64,000 bases of DNA from positions 302,851 through 366,850 of the forward strand of contig NZ_FQXU01000006.1 of assembly GCF_900130055.1 (NCBI RefSeq), given 5' to 3'. Positions 9,922 through 18,530 of the stretch are shown here, one piece after another. This DNA is from Clostridium intestinale DSM 6191 (GTDB taxonomy: Bacteria; Bacillota; Clostridia; Clostridiales; Clostridiaceae). The position numbers and the translations under genes were made by a program. The notes under the pieces were generated by a model. It saw only the letters and a program-made list of their open reading frames with translations, had not been told where the DNA came from and did not search any database. How positions within the stretch are numbered: the first letter of the stretch is position 1; the number at the start of each line of letters is the position of its first letter.

Positions 9922-10545
9922 ATGGAAAAAAGTAATAATGATTTAATTAAACAGTTAGCTAGACTTCAGTGGTTAATGCATAAACATCATTTCAAAAATC
10001 ACAAAAATCATGGACCTATGGCGGATATTCACAGAGGGCAAGGAAGAGTGTTAGCCTTATTAAAATTAAAACCAGAAATTACTCAGAAGGAATTAGCTAA
10101 TATTTTAGACATAAGATCACAGTCATTAGGGGAGCTTTTAGCAAAATTAGAGAGAAACGGATATATAACTAGAACACCTTCAGAAGAAGATCGTCGTGCA
10201 ATGATTATTCGTTTAACAGAAGAAGGAAAAGCGGCAACCAATGAAAAAGAACAAGAGGATAATACTAAAGATTTATTTAAATGTTTAAATGAGTCAGAGC
10301 AAAATAATCTTAAAGACTATTTAGGACGAATAATTGTGGAACTAGAAAAAGAGCTTGGTGATGCTGATGACATTGAACATGAAATGCACCATCATAATCA
10401 CCCTCATATGGGTAGAAGAGGATTTTTAGAGCATTGTGATAGAAGAAGAGGCTTTAATCATAATTGCAATGAGGAAAATCATCATAATCCTTTTGGTAGA
10501 AAAACAGATATAAAAGAGGATGAAATTGAAGAACCTAATGAATAA
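9922..10545 (+). CDS. MarR-family transcriptional regulator with His-rich tail
   Basis: 207 residues from the ATG at 9922, which has AAAGGAG 8 bases upstream. The upstream in-frame ATG at 9898 overlaps the operator and has no ribosome site. The winged-helix core spans about residues 25-140 (KPEITQKELANILDIRSQSLGELLAKLERNG is the HTH; SEEDRRAMIIRLTEEG is the wing). The C-terminal ~50 residues are unusual and rich in His (HEMHHHNHPHMG, HCDRRRGFNHNCNEENHHN), with two Cys, suggesting metal or redox sensing; that is inference. The N-terminus also has HKHHFKNHKNHG. The gene is monocistronic, with its own promoter and paired operators, so probably autoregulated. The target genes are not identifiable from here. 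Confidence 0.88.
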   Translation: MEKSNNDLIKQLARLQWLMHKHHFKNHKNHGPMADIHRGQGRVLALLKLKPEITQKELANILDIRSQSLGELLAKLERNGYITRTPSEEDRRAMIIRLTEEGKAATNEKEQEDNTKDLFKCLNESEQNNLKDYLGRIIVELEKELGDADDIEHEMHHHNHPHMGRRGFLEHCDRRRGFNHNCNEENHHNPFGRKTDIKEDEIEEPNE

Positions 10546-10572
10546 TAAATGTAAAAAAGAATTATAAAAAAC

Positions 10573-10619
10573 AAAGCAAGAAGTTTTCTATTTATAAAGA
10601 TAAACTTCTTGCTTTTTTA
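10573..10619. terminator. Bidirectional terminator between MarR gene and metY
   Basis: AAAGCAAGAAGTTT (10573-10586) pairs with AAACTTCTTGCTTT (10602-10615). T follows on the + side and the complementary A-tract serves the converging - strand gene. Confidence 0.85.
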
Positions 10620-10620
10620 C

Positions 10621-11901
10621 CTATATTTTTGAAAGAGCTTGCTCTAAATCGTAAATTAAGTCATCAATACCTTCGATACCGATTGAAAGCCTTATAAGAT
10701 CTGGAGTAACTCCAGCAGCTATTTGCTCTTCTTCAGTAAGTTCTGAATGAGTTGTGCTTGATGGATGAATTACTAATGACTTAGCATCTGCAACATTTGC
10801 AAGTAAAGAGAATAATTCTAAGCTATTAATAAATTTCTTTCCAGCTTCAAGACCACCGTGAATTCCAAAAGTGAATATTGAACCAGACCCTTTTGGTAGG
10901 TATTTATCTGCAAGTGCTTTATATGGACTAGATTCAAGTTCAGGATAATTAATCCAAGAAACTTTAGGATGATTACCTAAGTACTCAACTATTTTTCTTG
11001 TATTAGATACATGTCTTTCAACTCTTAAAGATAAAGTTTCTAGTCCTTGAAGTAAATAAAATGCACTTTGTGGACTAAGTGTAGCCCCTGTATTTCTTAA
11101 TAATTGAACTCTTGCCTTTAAAGCAAAAGCAGGTGCACCTAAAGACGCATAAACTAGATTGTTATAGCTTTTATCTGGAGTTGTAAAGTCAGGGAATTTG
11201 CCGCTAGCCGCCCAGTCAAAGTTTCCTCCATCAACAATAATTCCTCCAAGAGTAGTTCCATGCCCCCCTATAAATTTCGTAGCCGAATGAACTACTACGT
11301 CAGCACCATATTCTATAGGTCTAACTAAATATGGAGTTCCAAAAGTGTTGTCTATTATAAGTGGAATATTGTTTTCATGTGCTATATTAGCTACTGCTTC
11401 GATATCTAAAACATTGATTTTAGGATTACCTATAGTTTCGCCATAAAGAGCTTTAGTTTTATCTGTAATAGCTTTTCTAAAGTTTTCTGGATCATCAGGA
11501 TTTACAAATACAACATTTATGCCTAGTTTCTTTAAAGTAACTGAAAATAATTCATAGGTTCCACCATATAAAGTAGCAGCGGCAACTATTTCATCTCCAG
11601 CATTTGCAACATTTAGAATAGAATAAAGAATGGCAGATTGACCAGAAGCAGTTGCAAGCCCAGCAACCCCACCTTCAAGTTCCGCAACTCTTTTTTCAAA
11701 TACATCAGTTGTAGGATTCATTATTCTTGTATAAACATTTCCTGATTCCTTTAATTGAAATAGATTAGCAGCATGGTCTGCGTTATTAAATACATAAGAA
11801 GTTGTTTGATAAATTGGAACAGCCCTAGCTCCAGTAGTAGGATCAGGAACTTGTCCTGCATGAACCTGTAAGGTTTCAAAACTTAATTTTCTTTCACTCA
11901 T
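10621..11901 (-). CDS. metY: O-acetylhomoserine sulfhydrylase / aminocarboxypropyltransferase (MetY)
   Basis: 426 residues. I chose the ATG ending at 11901 ([10 protein letters not shown]) because AGAGGGGG lies 8 bases upstream; the longer reading to 11937 has no ribosome site. Cys/Met-metabolism PLP enzyme of the gamma family: N-terminal [12 protein letters not shown], cofactor-region ATASGQSA, and the PLP lysine in [11 protein letters not shown] (Lys209). The length and the inserted region after the PLP lysine fit OAH sulfhydrylase better than the shorter cystathionine synthases/lyases. It makes homocysteine from O-acetylhomoserine and sulfide in the cytosol. The gene stands alone; I see no S-box or T-box in the 235 bases upstream, so control is unclear. 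Confidence 0.9.
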   Translation of the reverse strand: MSERKLSFETLQVHAGQVPDPTTGARAVPIYQTTSYVFNNADHAANLFQLKESGNVYTRIMNPTTDVFEKRVAELEGGVAGLATASGQSAILYSILNVANAGDEIVAAATLYGGTYELFSVTLKKLGINVVFVNPDDPENFRKAITDKTKALYGETIGNPKINVLDIEAVANIAHENNIPLIIDNTFGTPYLVRPIEYGADVVVHSATKFIGGHGTTLGGIIVDGGNFDWAASGKFPDFTTPDKSYNNLVYASLGAPAFALKARVQLLRNTGATLSPQSAFYLLQGLETLSLRVERHVSNTRKIVEYLGNHPKVSWINYPELESSPYKALADKYLPKGSGSIFTFGIHGGLEAGKKFINSLELFSLLANVADAKSLVIHPSSTTHSELTEEEQIAAGVTPDLIRLSIGIEGIDDLIYDLEQALSKI

Positions 11902-12136
11902 TTTTTTAGCCCCCTCTTTTTCTTTCATATATTTCATATATGTATAGTAGGTATTTTGGATATATACCTCTAAATAAAGTTAATACTATTGTATCAGATA
12001 AGTTTTAAGATATAAAGTATTAAATCAGGGAAAAATAGTTAATTTTTTTTAATAACTTACCTAAAAGTGCGTACTTGTCCATAAATTTATATTGGAGTAA
12101 ACTAAAAAATATATTAAGTTATTAGGAGGAGTTTTA

Positions 12137-12772
12137 ATGAAAGTTGTTGCTTTTAATGGAAGCCCAAAAAAAGAAGGAAACACTTATCAAGCACTTAAAT
12201 TAGTTGCTGATGAATTAGAAAAAGAAGGTATAGAAGTTGAGATTGTCCACGTTGGAAATCAAGTTATAAGAGGATGTATGGCTTGTGGTGGTTGTGGAAG
12301 AAATAAGGATGAAAAATGTGTTTTGCAAGGGGATTTTTTAAATGTCTGGGTTCAAAAAATGAAAGAAGCTGATGGTATATTACTTGGCTCACCAGTACAT
12401 TATTCAGGAATAGCTGGAACCATGAAATCATTTTTAGATAGAGCTTTCTATGTTGCAAGCAGTAATGGAAATTTATTTAGACATAAAGTTGGTGCAGCGG
12501 TGGTTGCAGTTAGACGTTCAGGAGGACTTCCAACTTTCCAACAATTAAACAACTTTATAAACTATTCAGAAATGCTGGTACCTACTTCAAGCTATTGGAA
12601 TGTAATTCATGGAACCAAACCAGGAGATGTAGTTGAAGATGGAGAAGGAACTCAAATAATGAGAACATTAGGTAAGAATATGGCTTGGTTAATGAAGTTA
12701 GTTGAGAATGGTAAAGATAATGTTCAAGAACCAGAAAAAGAAGGAAAGATATTTACTAGTTTTGTAAGATAA
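12137..12772 (+). CDS. Flavodoxin-fold NAD(P)H-dependent FMN reductase-like protein
   Basis: 211 residues. The N-terminus has the FMN phosphate-binding loop (AFNGSPKKEGNTYQALK, residues 5-21) of the NADPH-dependent FMN reductase / iron-sulfur flavoprotein family. A cysteine group, CMACGGCGRNKDEKC (around residues 47-61), resembles the compact Cys motif of those proteins, but the third and fourth Cys spacing should be checked before calling a [4Fe-4S] cluster. LGSPVHYSGIAGTMKSFLDR is the second flavin-binding stretch. Cytosolic; a role in quinone or oxygen stress is inferred. A strong AGGAGG site precedes the ATG. It is monocistronic with its own terminator. Confidence 0.85.
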   Translation: MKVVAFNGSPKKEGNTYQALKLVADELEKEGIEVEIVHVGNQVIRGCMACGGCGRNKDEKCVLQGDFLNVWVQKMKEADGILLGSPVHYSGIAGTMKSFLDRAFYVASSNGNLFRHKVGAAVVAVRRSGGLPTFQQLNNFINYSEMLVPTSSYWNVIHGTKPGDVVEDGEGTQIMRTLGKNMAWLMKLVENGKDNVQEPEKEGKIFTSFVR

Positions 12773-12785
12773 AAACATATATTTT

Positions 12786-12834
12786 AAAAAAGCTATCGCA
12801 CTAATAGATTAAAATTGTTAGCGATAGCTTTTTT
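12786..12834 (+). terminator. Terminator after the FMN-reductase-like gene
   Basis: AAAAAAGCTATCGC (12786-12799) pairs with GCGATAGCTTTTTT (12821-12834), a perfect 14-base stem. Confidence 0.9.
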
Positions 12835-12913
12835 ATAGTTTATATTTGGAGAAAATGCTATAATGCAATTACTTAAAAGGAATTTAATATTATGAAAGGG
12901 TGTAGGGGTTAGG

Positions 12914-13813
12914 ATGTTAGAAGAACTAAAAACTTTTATGGTTGTGGTTGAGCAAGAGAACTTCACTAAGGCGGGAGAAATGATAAAGTTATCTCAGCCA
13001 AGTGTAAGTTTGCATATAAAAAATCTAGAAAAATATTTTAATACAACACTCATTACTAGATCCTCAAGGCAGAAAAATATTATAATAACTGAAAGTGGAA
13101 GGTTGCTTTATAGAAGAGCAAAAGAGATATTTAGATTAGTTGAAAATACAACCAATGAACTTAAAAATATATCTAGTTCACTAAAGGGGCACATAAAGAT
13201 AGGATCAAGTCTTACGATAGGTGAGTATTTTCTTCCTAATTTTTTAAAACAGTTTTCAATGGATTATCCAGATATTGAGATAGAAGTTATAATTGAAAAT
13301 ACTGCAAGTATATGTGAGGGCGTTAGAAATCTAAAGTTAGATTTTGGACTTATTGAGGGAATTGTTTCTTCACATGATTTTAAGCAAGAATATTTTTTAG
13401 AGGATAACATGGTTTTAATGGTGCCTTACGATCATCCTCTAACAAAAGATGAATTTACATATGACAAACTTCAAAACTTAAGATGGATAAGTAGAGAATT
13501 TGGCTCAGGAACTAGAGAATATTTAGATATATTTCTAACAACTAATGAGATAGTTCCAAGAAACATTATGGTACTTGGAAGTAATTATGCAATAAAGGAA
13601 GCTGTGAAAAATGGGTTAGGTGTAACTCTTATTTCTAACTATGTGGCAAAAGAAGCATATAAAAATAAAGAAGTATCAATAATAGAAGTAGATAATAGTT
13701 TTAAAAGACATTTTTCATATCTAATATCTAAAGACATATCCCTATCAATGATTTCAAAGGTATTTATTGAAAGTCTAAGTGCTTATAGTAATAAATATGA
13801 TGTTGAAAAATAA
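12914..13813 (+). CDS. LysR-family transcriptional regulator
   Basis: 299 residues. The N-terminal winged HTH has the LysR signature (ENFTKAGEMIKLSQPSVSLH, residues 16-35, then NLEKYFNTTLITRSSR). It is followed by a periplasmic-binding-protein-like effector domain (~90-290; GHIKIGSSLTIGEYFLP, ISREFGSGTRE, NGLGVTLIS). The effector domain is of the CysB/CysL-like type (GSGT motif), but the ligand cannot be told from sequence alone. It does not face a divergent target gene: the upstream gene is parallel and separated by a terminator. The target is therefore unknown. Confidence 0.9.
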   Translation: MLEELKTFMVVVEQENFTKAGEMIKLSQPSVSLHIKNLEKYFNTTLITRSSRQKNIIITESGRLLYRRAKEIFRLVENTTNELKNISSSLKGHIKIGSSLTIGEYFLPNFLKQFSMDYPDIEIEVIIENTASICEGVRNLKLDFGLIEGIVSSHDFKQEYFLEDNMVLMVPYDHPLTKDEFTYDKLQNLRWISREFGSGTREYLDIFLTTNEIVPRNIMVLGSNYAIKEAVKNGLGVTLISNYVAKEAYKNKEVSIIEVDNSFKRHFSYLISKDISLSMISKVFIESLSAYSNKYDVEK

Positions 13814-13876
13814 TAAGGTTAAATGATATACTAATTCAAGTAAAGAAGAACAAATAAAATAAATAGAGGTATACTC

Positions 13877-14110
13877 ATGAACACTGATGAAATATATAAA
13901 CGTATAATGGTTATGGATAGCGTAAAAAGTGCTACTTCATATATGAAAAATAGCGAACTTACTAAATCAGATTTAAGTAAGTTATGTAAAAGACATAATA
14001 TTTTCGTTGATGATAAGGCAACAAAAGAATCTATGATTACATTATTCATAAATTCGACTATTGGTGTGAAGTTGAAGAATAAAGCTAAAAATAGATATAA
14101 AACTAAATAA
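13877..14110 (+). CDS. Small basic protein of unknown function, SAP-like motif
   Basis: 77 residues, Lys/Ser/Thr-rich, no signal peptide or membrane span. Residues ~27-60 (ELTKSDLSKLCKRHNI followed by KATKESMITLFINS) have the two-helix spacing of a SAP-type nucleic-acid-binding motif, which is only a suggestion. An ATAGAGG site precedes the ATG. It lies 63 bases after the LysR gene and before a strong hairpin terminator, so co-transcription with the regulator is possible. Coding is supported by codon pattern, ribosome site and terminator. Confidence 0.6.
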   Translation: MNTDEIYKRIMVMDSVKSATSYMKNSELTKSDLSKLCKRHNIFVDDKATKESMITLFINSTIGVKLKNKAKNRYKTK

Positions 14111-14151
14111 TTCAGATGTGGGTATTGGTTATGAATATCTAATGACAAGTT

Positions 14152-14194
14152 AAGCTATTATATTAATTAAAAATTAATATAATAGCTTTTTTGC
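14152..14194 (+). terminator. Terminator
   Basis: AAGCTATTATATTAATT (14152-14168) pairs with AATTAATATAATAGCTT (14172-14188), a perfect 17-base stem followed by T. Confidence 0.88.
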
Positions 14195-14284
14195 TTTAGT
14201 AATCAGCATAAGCTTTTATATCATAGAGAATACTATTTTAAAGACATAGCTATAAAAATAGATTTATCTATGGAGGATACAAGT

Positions 14285-14740
14285 ATGGTTATAAAGTTGT
14301 TAAAAAGAAATTGGTTAATTTGTGTGGTAGCTTTTGGTGTATTATTTAATATAAATAGTGAAGCTATAGCAGGTGAAATCACAACATATAGTGATTCAAC
14401 AAATTACAAAGATGATAGAATTGAACCACAGATAAAGATTCCTATTAATCTAGAGATTGAAAAAGAAGCTCAAAAGAGCGTTGAAGAAGGTCATTCGCCA
14501 TGGAAACTTGATCCTGTTTTTGTAGCTCAAGTTTTTGTAAGTTTGCAAGTTTCACCAGAAGGTATTACAGGAGATTACCCAATCAAAGATAAAGAATTAA
14601 AGATTATCCAAAGCAGCGAAAAGGAAACTATAGTTGAAGTAAATTCAAATAAGACGAAAATTAAAAAAGTATATCTAAAGAGGCTAGTAAAGAAGGACTC
14701 AACTGGAATATGGACTGTTGTTGGATATGATTCGGAATAA
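14285..14740 (+). CDS. Small secreted protein of unknown function
   Basis: 151 residues from the ATG at 14285, with GGAGG 8 bases upstream; the earlier ATG at 14270 overlaps that ribosome site. The N-terminus is a classic signal peptide: positive MVIKLLKRNW, hydrophobic LICVVAFGVLF, and a likely cut near SEAIAG. The mature part is polar, with WKLDPVFVAQVFVS and a C-terminal beta-rich stretch ending in TGIWTVVGYDSE, reminiscent of small extracellular domains. I do not recognise a named family. It lacks Cys, so lipid anchoring is excluded. Confidence 0.65.
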   Translation: MVIKLLKRNWLICVVAFGVLFNINSEAIAGEITTYSDSTNYKDDRIEPQIKIPINLEIEKEAQKSVEEGHSPWKLDPVFVAQVFVSLQVSPEGITGDYPIKDKELKIIQSSEKETIVEVNSNKTKIKKVYLKRLVKKDSTGIWTVVGYDSE

Positions 14741-14764
14741 AAAAAGTAAGATATATTAAATAAC

Positions 14765-14803
14765 TGCCACATCAACTAAGTAAAGTTAATGTGGCAATTT
14801 ATT
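14765..14803. terminator. Shared terminator between converging genes
   Basis: TGCCACATCAACT (14765-14777) pairs with AGTTAATGTGGCA (14784-14796), one mismatch. It lies between the secreted-protein gene (+) and the NADH oxidase gene (-). Confidence 0.75.
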
Positions 14804-14809
14804 CTTTAT

Positions 14810-16138
14810 CTATTTTGCACTTAAAGCAACTATATTTAATAAGCTCCAAGGTTTGTTAAAGTGTGGTTGGAAGAAGAAATCAACAAATGCTAACTCATCT
14901 ATAGTCATTTTGTTTTGAATAACAACAGACATTGTATTCATTAATTGAGTCAAATCTGTTTTAGATATTATTTGAGCACCAAGTATTACTTCTGATTCCT
15001 CGTCATAAACAACCTTAACAGTTGCTGAGTCAAATGTCGGCATAAACTCAGGTCTATAGTTATCTGTAGCTGATACTGTTTTTACTTTTAGTCCAGCAGC
15101 TTTAGCTGAAGCTTCTGTAAGACCAGTTGAAGCTATGTTATAGTCATAGATTTTTATTCCTGAGGTTCCTTGAGTACCCATATATTTAGTAGTAGGTTCT
15201 ACTAAATTTCTACCTATTAAAGTACCCATTCTAACTGCATTTGTAGCAAGTGGAATGTATTCTCTTTTGCCTGTTGGATTATATATTATTGAAGCGCAGT
15301 CTCCAGCAGCAAAGATACCTTCTTTACTTGTTCTCATATATTCATCCACTATTATTGCTCCGTTTGGAAGCATATCTAACTTATCTTTAAATAGAGCTGT
15401 ACTTGGTCTAAATCCAATACATAGAATTACAAGATCAGCTTCATATTCACCTTTATTAGTTATAACTTTAGTTACTTTACCATCTTTTCCTTCAAATTTA
15501 CTTACAGTTTCTCCTAAAGCTAGTTTAATTCCATGGTTTATAAATTCATCTTCAGCAGTATCTGTAAATTCTTTATCAAGATATTTGCTTAAAACTCTAT
15601 CCATACCATCTATTAAAGTAACTTCTTTACCGTTCATTTCGAAAGCTTCTACAAGCTCTACACCTATATAACCAGCTCCTACAACAACTATTCTATTAGC
15701 TGATTTAGCTTTTTCTATAATTGTGTTTGAATGAGCATAATTTTTTGAAAGAAGTATATTGTCTAAATCTATTCCTTCAATATTAGGTACTATTGGCCAT
15801 GACCCCGTAGTAATTATTAACTTATCAAAATTATCCTCAAACTCTTCTCCAGAAGTTAAATCCTTAACTTTTAAGATTTTATTATCTACATCAATATCTA
15901 AAACATCATGAGACATCTTAGTTTTAACTCCAAGTTCAGCTAAATCCTCTGGTGAACTATAAAATAATCCTTGAGGATCTTTAACCACTCCACCTACATA
16001 TAATGCTATTCCACAAGATAAGAAAGAGATGTTGTCATTTCTTTCGTATACTGTTATTTCTGCATCAGGATGTTTTTTTGCTGTATTTACTATTGCAGCT
16101 GTACCTGCATGAGTACAACCTATAACTGCTACCTTCAT
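14810..16138 (-). CDS. NADH oxidase / CoA-disulfide-reductase-family flavoenzyme
   Basis: 442 residues. FAD-binding GCTHAGTAA at residues 7-15 includes His10, and the redox-active cysteine is Cys42 in FLSCGIALYVGG. Both are signatures of the NADH oxidase/NADH peroxidase group. A second Rossmann motif, VVVGAGYIGVELVEAF, binds NADH. FAAGDCA (C-terminal FAD contact) and a dimerisation domain complete the enzyme. In anaerobes such enzymes reduce O2 or H2O2 to water using NADH; a CoA-disulfide reductase role is the alternative. A GGAGGTAA site precedes the start. A 22-base palindrome upstream (16203-16224) suggests specific regulation. Confidence 0.88.
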   Translation of the reverse strand: MKVAVIGCTHAGTAAIVNTAKKHPDAEITVYERNDNISFLSCGIALYVGGVVKDPQGLFYSSPEDLAELGVKTKMSHDVLDIDVDNKILKVKDLTSGEEFEDNFDKLIITTGSWPIVPNIEGIDLDNILLSKNYAHSNTIIEKAKSANRIVVVGAGYIGVELVEAFEMNGKEVTLIDGMDRVLSKYLDKEFTDTAEDEFINHGIKLALGETVSKFEGKDGKVTKVITNKGEYEADLVILCIGFRPSTALFKDKLDMLPNGAIIVDEYMRTSKEGIFAAGDCASIIYNPTGKREYIPLATNAVRMGTLIGRNLVEPTTKYMGTQGTSGIKIYDYNIASTGLTEASAKAAGLKVKTVSATDNYRPEFMPTFDSATVKVVYDEESEVILGAQIISKTDLTQLMNTMSVVIQNKMTIDELAFVDFFFQPHFNKPWSLLNIVALSAK

Positions 16139-16202
16139 ATAAAATTACCTCCAAAATAATAAATATATTTTATTTACAAATAATCATTCTCTATAAATAA
16201 TA

Positions 16203-16224
16203 TTTTAACAAAGTATTGTTAAAA
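16203..16224. promoter_or_regulatory. Palindromic operator candidate upstream of the NADH oxidase gene
   Basis: TTTTAACAA (16203-16211), four bases, TTGTTAAAA (16216-16224), about 65 bases ahead of the - strand start codon. It uses the same TTGTTAA/TTAACAA half sites as Rex but in the opposite order (outward), so Rex binding cannot be assumed. Confidence 0.5.
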
Positions 16225-16348
16225 AATCTATATTTTTTTTATTTTTTTCTTAAATTTAAATTGTATACCATAAAAATATTATCTATAGCAAAACTTAACA
16301 GGGATAGTTTCATAAGCTTTTCAAAAGATAGATAAGGAGGTGATTTTA

Positions 16349-16489
16349 ATGACTCAAAAACTTGGTAAAAATAATAAAACAGGTGAAAAATCTTATTATA
16401 GAAATAAAAATAATAAATCAGCAGCAAACCCTGTAAATGCAGATGAAGATAAAGATATGAGTAAACCTGTTAGAGGACTACCTAAATAA
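16349..16489 (+). CDS. Short hydrophilic protein, possible spore-associated peptide
   Basis: 46 residues: MTQKLGKNNKTGEKSYY, then an Asn/Lys-rich middle, ending KPVRGLPK. The ribosome site is ideal (AAGGAGGTGATTTT before ATG) and a terminator follows 25 bases after the stop. Codon use matches the genome. The composition (Lys, Asn, Gly, no Cys or Trp, no membrane span) resembles minor small acid-soluble spore proteins, but I do not recognise a family. It is easily missed because it is so short. Confidence 0.6.
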   Translation: MTQKLGKNNKTGEKSYYRNKNNKSAANPVNADEDKDMSKPVRGLPK

Positions 16490-16513
16490 CAGTATTAATT
16501 AAAAATGAATTCT

Positions 16514-16543
16514 ACAAGGCGCAAGTGGTGCCTTGTTTTTTTA
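16514..16543 (+). terminator. Terminator after the 46-residue ORF
   Basis: ACAAGGC (16514-16520) pairs with GCCTTGT (16530-16536), followed by T8. Confidence 0.8.
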
Positions 16544-16617
16544 TAAAAACGATTAACTTTTTTTCTTTTTAAATGTTTAAATGTTTAACTTTTTAACTTT
16601 TTATTAAACATAATAAT

Positions 16618-16805
16618 TGAAGGAATCTTATGAAGGCTGAGGAACACCTTCTACAGGTCAGAAGAGCTTAACTTCTTAATAAACATAATTGTCAATCAAT
16701 GAATTTAATGAGGCTTGAGGAGAAGCCTCTACAGTAACAAGGTGCATAATATTTTAATGAATCTAATGAAGCTGAGGAACGCTTCTACAGATTAGAGGTG
16801 TGCAT
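16618..16805 (+). repeat. Three related hairpin repeats upstream of hcp
   Basis: The 378-base gap before hcp holds a T-rich stretch with short repeats (AAATGTTT, AACTTTTT; 16550-16610), then three copies of a unit of the form GAAT..TAATGA[stem]TGAGGA[stem]TCTACAG, starting at 16623, 16701 and 16759. Stems are GAAGG/CCTTC, GAGGCTT/AAGCCTC and GAAGC/GCTTC. The loop TGAGGA (GAGGAG in copy 2) and the tail CTACAG (16651-16656, 16729-16734, 16785-16790) stay constant while the stems change on both sides. That points to a conserved RNA structure. Copies 2 and 3 also share AGGTG-GCATA after the tail. Function unknown; a 5'-UTR regulator of hcp or protein-binding hairpins (GGA in the loop) are possibilities. 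Confidence 0.6.
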
Positions 16806-16867
16806 ATTTCCCCAATAGATGGAAATAATAGTAGTGATTTTAATTAATTGTGTTTAGGAGGATTTTT

Positions 16868-18520
16868 ATGGAGAATGCAATGTTTTGTTATCAGTGTGAG
16901 CAAACTATGGGTGGTAAAGGCTGTACTAAGTCAGGGGTTTGTGGTAAAACTCCAGAGATAGCTAATCTTCAAGATCTACTTATCTATCAGTTAAAGGGAA
17001 TATCTTGTTATGCTAAGAAAATCATGGAGCAAGAAAAAAAGATAGATAAGAGTATAGTTTCTTTTGTTGAGAATGGATTATTTACTACTTTAACTAATGT
17101 TAATTTTGATGCAGAAGTTCATGTAAAACTGTTACAAGAATCACAAAGTATAAAGGAAAGACTTAGAGATGAAGCTCCAGAAGGAGAATATCCCGATCAA
17201 TGTACTTATAATCTAAGTGAAACAAAAGAAGAGATGCTTAAGGATTCTGTTAAGGCAGGCATTATGTATGATCAAAGTCTTGATGCAGATATAAGATCGT
17301 TAAGATCCACTATATTATATGGATTAAAAGGCGTAAGTGCCTATGGTCATCAAGCAAGATATTTAGGTTATCACAGTGATCAGGTTGATGAGTTTTATTT
17401 TAAGGGATTAGAGGCAACGACAAATGATAATTTAAGTCTTGAAGATTTGATTAGAATGGCTATGAGAACTGGAGAGATAAGTGTAGAAGTAATGAGAACT
17501 TTAGATGAAGCTAATACTACTACTTATAAGAATCCATCACCACATAAGGTAAATGTAAATAGGGTTAAAGGACCGTTTATTATTGTTTCAGGACATGATT
17601 TAAAAGATTTAGATATGTTATTAGAACAAACAGAAGGAAAAGGAATAAATATATACACCCATGGGGAAATGATTCCAGCTCATGGATATCCTTCATTAAA
17701 GAAATATAAACACTTAGTAGGTAATTTTGGTAGCGCATGGCAGAACCAACAAAAAGAGTTTGATAATATACCAGGATGTATTTTGATGACTACTAACTGT
17801 TTAATGAGACCAAGAGAAACTTATAAGGATAGAATATTTACAACAAATGTAGTTGGATGGGATGGTATAAAATTTATTCCGACTAATGAAGATGAAACAA
17901 AAGATTTTAGTGAAATAATAGAAAAGAGCTTAGAGTTAGGTGGATTTAAGGAAGATGAAGAGAGGAAAGAAATATTAGTAGGCTTTGGTCATCATGCAAC
18001 TTTATCTCATGCAGAGAAGATAGTTGAAGAAGTTAAGGCGGGAAATATAAGACATTTCTTCTTGATTGGTGGATGCGATGGAGCAAGACCAGGAAGAAAC
18101 TACTATACTGATTTTGCTAAAATGGTACCAAATGATTGCATAATTCTTACTTTAGCTTGTGGCAAATATAGATTTAATAAATTAGATTTTGGTACAGTTT
18201 CAGGACTTCCAAGACTACTAGATGTAGGTCAATGTAATGATGCATATTCGGCTGTTAGAATAGCTACAGCTTTAGCAGATGCTTTTGATACAGATGTAAA
18301 CTCACTACCTTTAACTATTGTACTTTCTTGGTATGAACAAAAGGCTGTTGCTGATCTTTTAGCATTATTATCTTTAGGTATAAAGGGAATGTACCTTGGA
18401 CCAAGTTTACCTGCATTTTTATCTCCTAATGTTCTACAATACTTAGTTGATACATTTAATATAAAACCAATAAGCACAGCAGAAGAGGATTTAAAAAGTT
18501 CATTAAATCAAATCTGTTAA
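16868..18520 (+). CDS. hcp: Hydroxylamine reductase / hybrid-cluster protein
   Basis: 550 residues from the ATG at 16868, preceded by AGGAGG six bases upstream; a GTG at 16850 overlaps that site and is rejected. The N-terminal cluster ligands are Cys7, Cys10, Cys19 and Cys25 (C-x2-C-x8-C-x5-C), as in hybrid-cluster proteins of anaerobes. Hybrid-cluster ligand regions are visible: SGHDLKDLDMLL, THGEMIPAHGYP, MTTNCLM, GGCDGARPGRNYY, LACGKYRFNKLDFG and GQCNDAYSA. The family reduces hydroxylamine in vitro and is implicated as an NO reductase in nitrosative stress. The gene is alone (no hcr reductase neighbour) and lies behind three tandem hairpin repeats. Confidence 0.95.
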   Translation: MENAMFCYQCEQTMGGKGCTKSGVCGKTPEIANLQDLLIYQLKGISCYAKKIMEQEKKIDKSIVSFVENGLFTTLTNVNFDAEVHVKLLQESQSIKERLRDEAPEGEYPDQCTYNLSETKEEMLKDSVKAGIMYDQSLDADIRSLRSTILYGLKGVSAYGHQARYLGYHSDQVDEFYFKGLEATTNDNLSLEDLIRMAMRTGEISVEVMRTLDEANTTTYKNPSPHKVNVNRVKGPFIIVSGHDLKDLDMLLEQTEGKGINIYTHGEMIPAHGYPSLKKYKHLVGNFGSAWQNQQKEFDNIPGCILMTTNCLMRPRETYKDRIFTTNVVGWDGIKFIPTNEDETKDFSEIIEKSLELGGFKEDEERKEILVGFGHHATLSHAEKIVEEVKAGNIRHFFLIGGCDGARPGRNYYTDFAKMVPNDCIILTLACGKYRFNKLDFGTVSGLPRLLDVGQCNDAYSAVRIATALADAFDTDVNSLPLTIVLSWYEQKAVADLLALLSLGIKGMYLGPSLPAFLSPNVLQYLVDTFNIKPISTAEEDLKSSLNQIC

Positions 18521-18530
18521 CATAAGTAGT

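Noticed and set aside
11902-11937. Longer N-terminus of MetY
   Set aside because: The ATG ending at 11901 has AGAGGGGG in place and matches the family start; the 12 extra residues include the ribosome site itself.
11902-12136. S-box, T-box or CymR site between metY and the reductase gene
   Set aside because: None of the conserved riboswitch blocks is present and the short GGTATATATCC repeat is imperfect.
16203-16224. Rex operator call
   Set aside because: The half sites are in the opposite order from the Rex consensus, so only an unassigned palindrome is reported.
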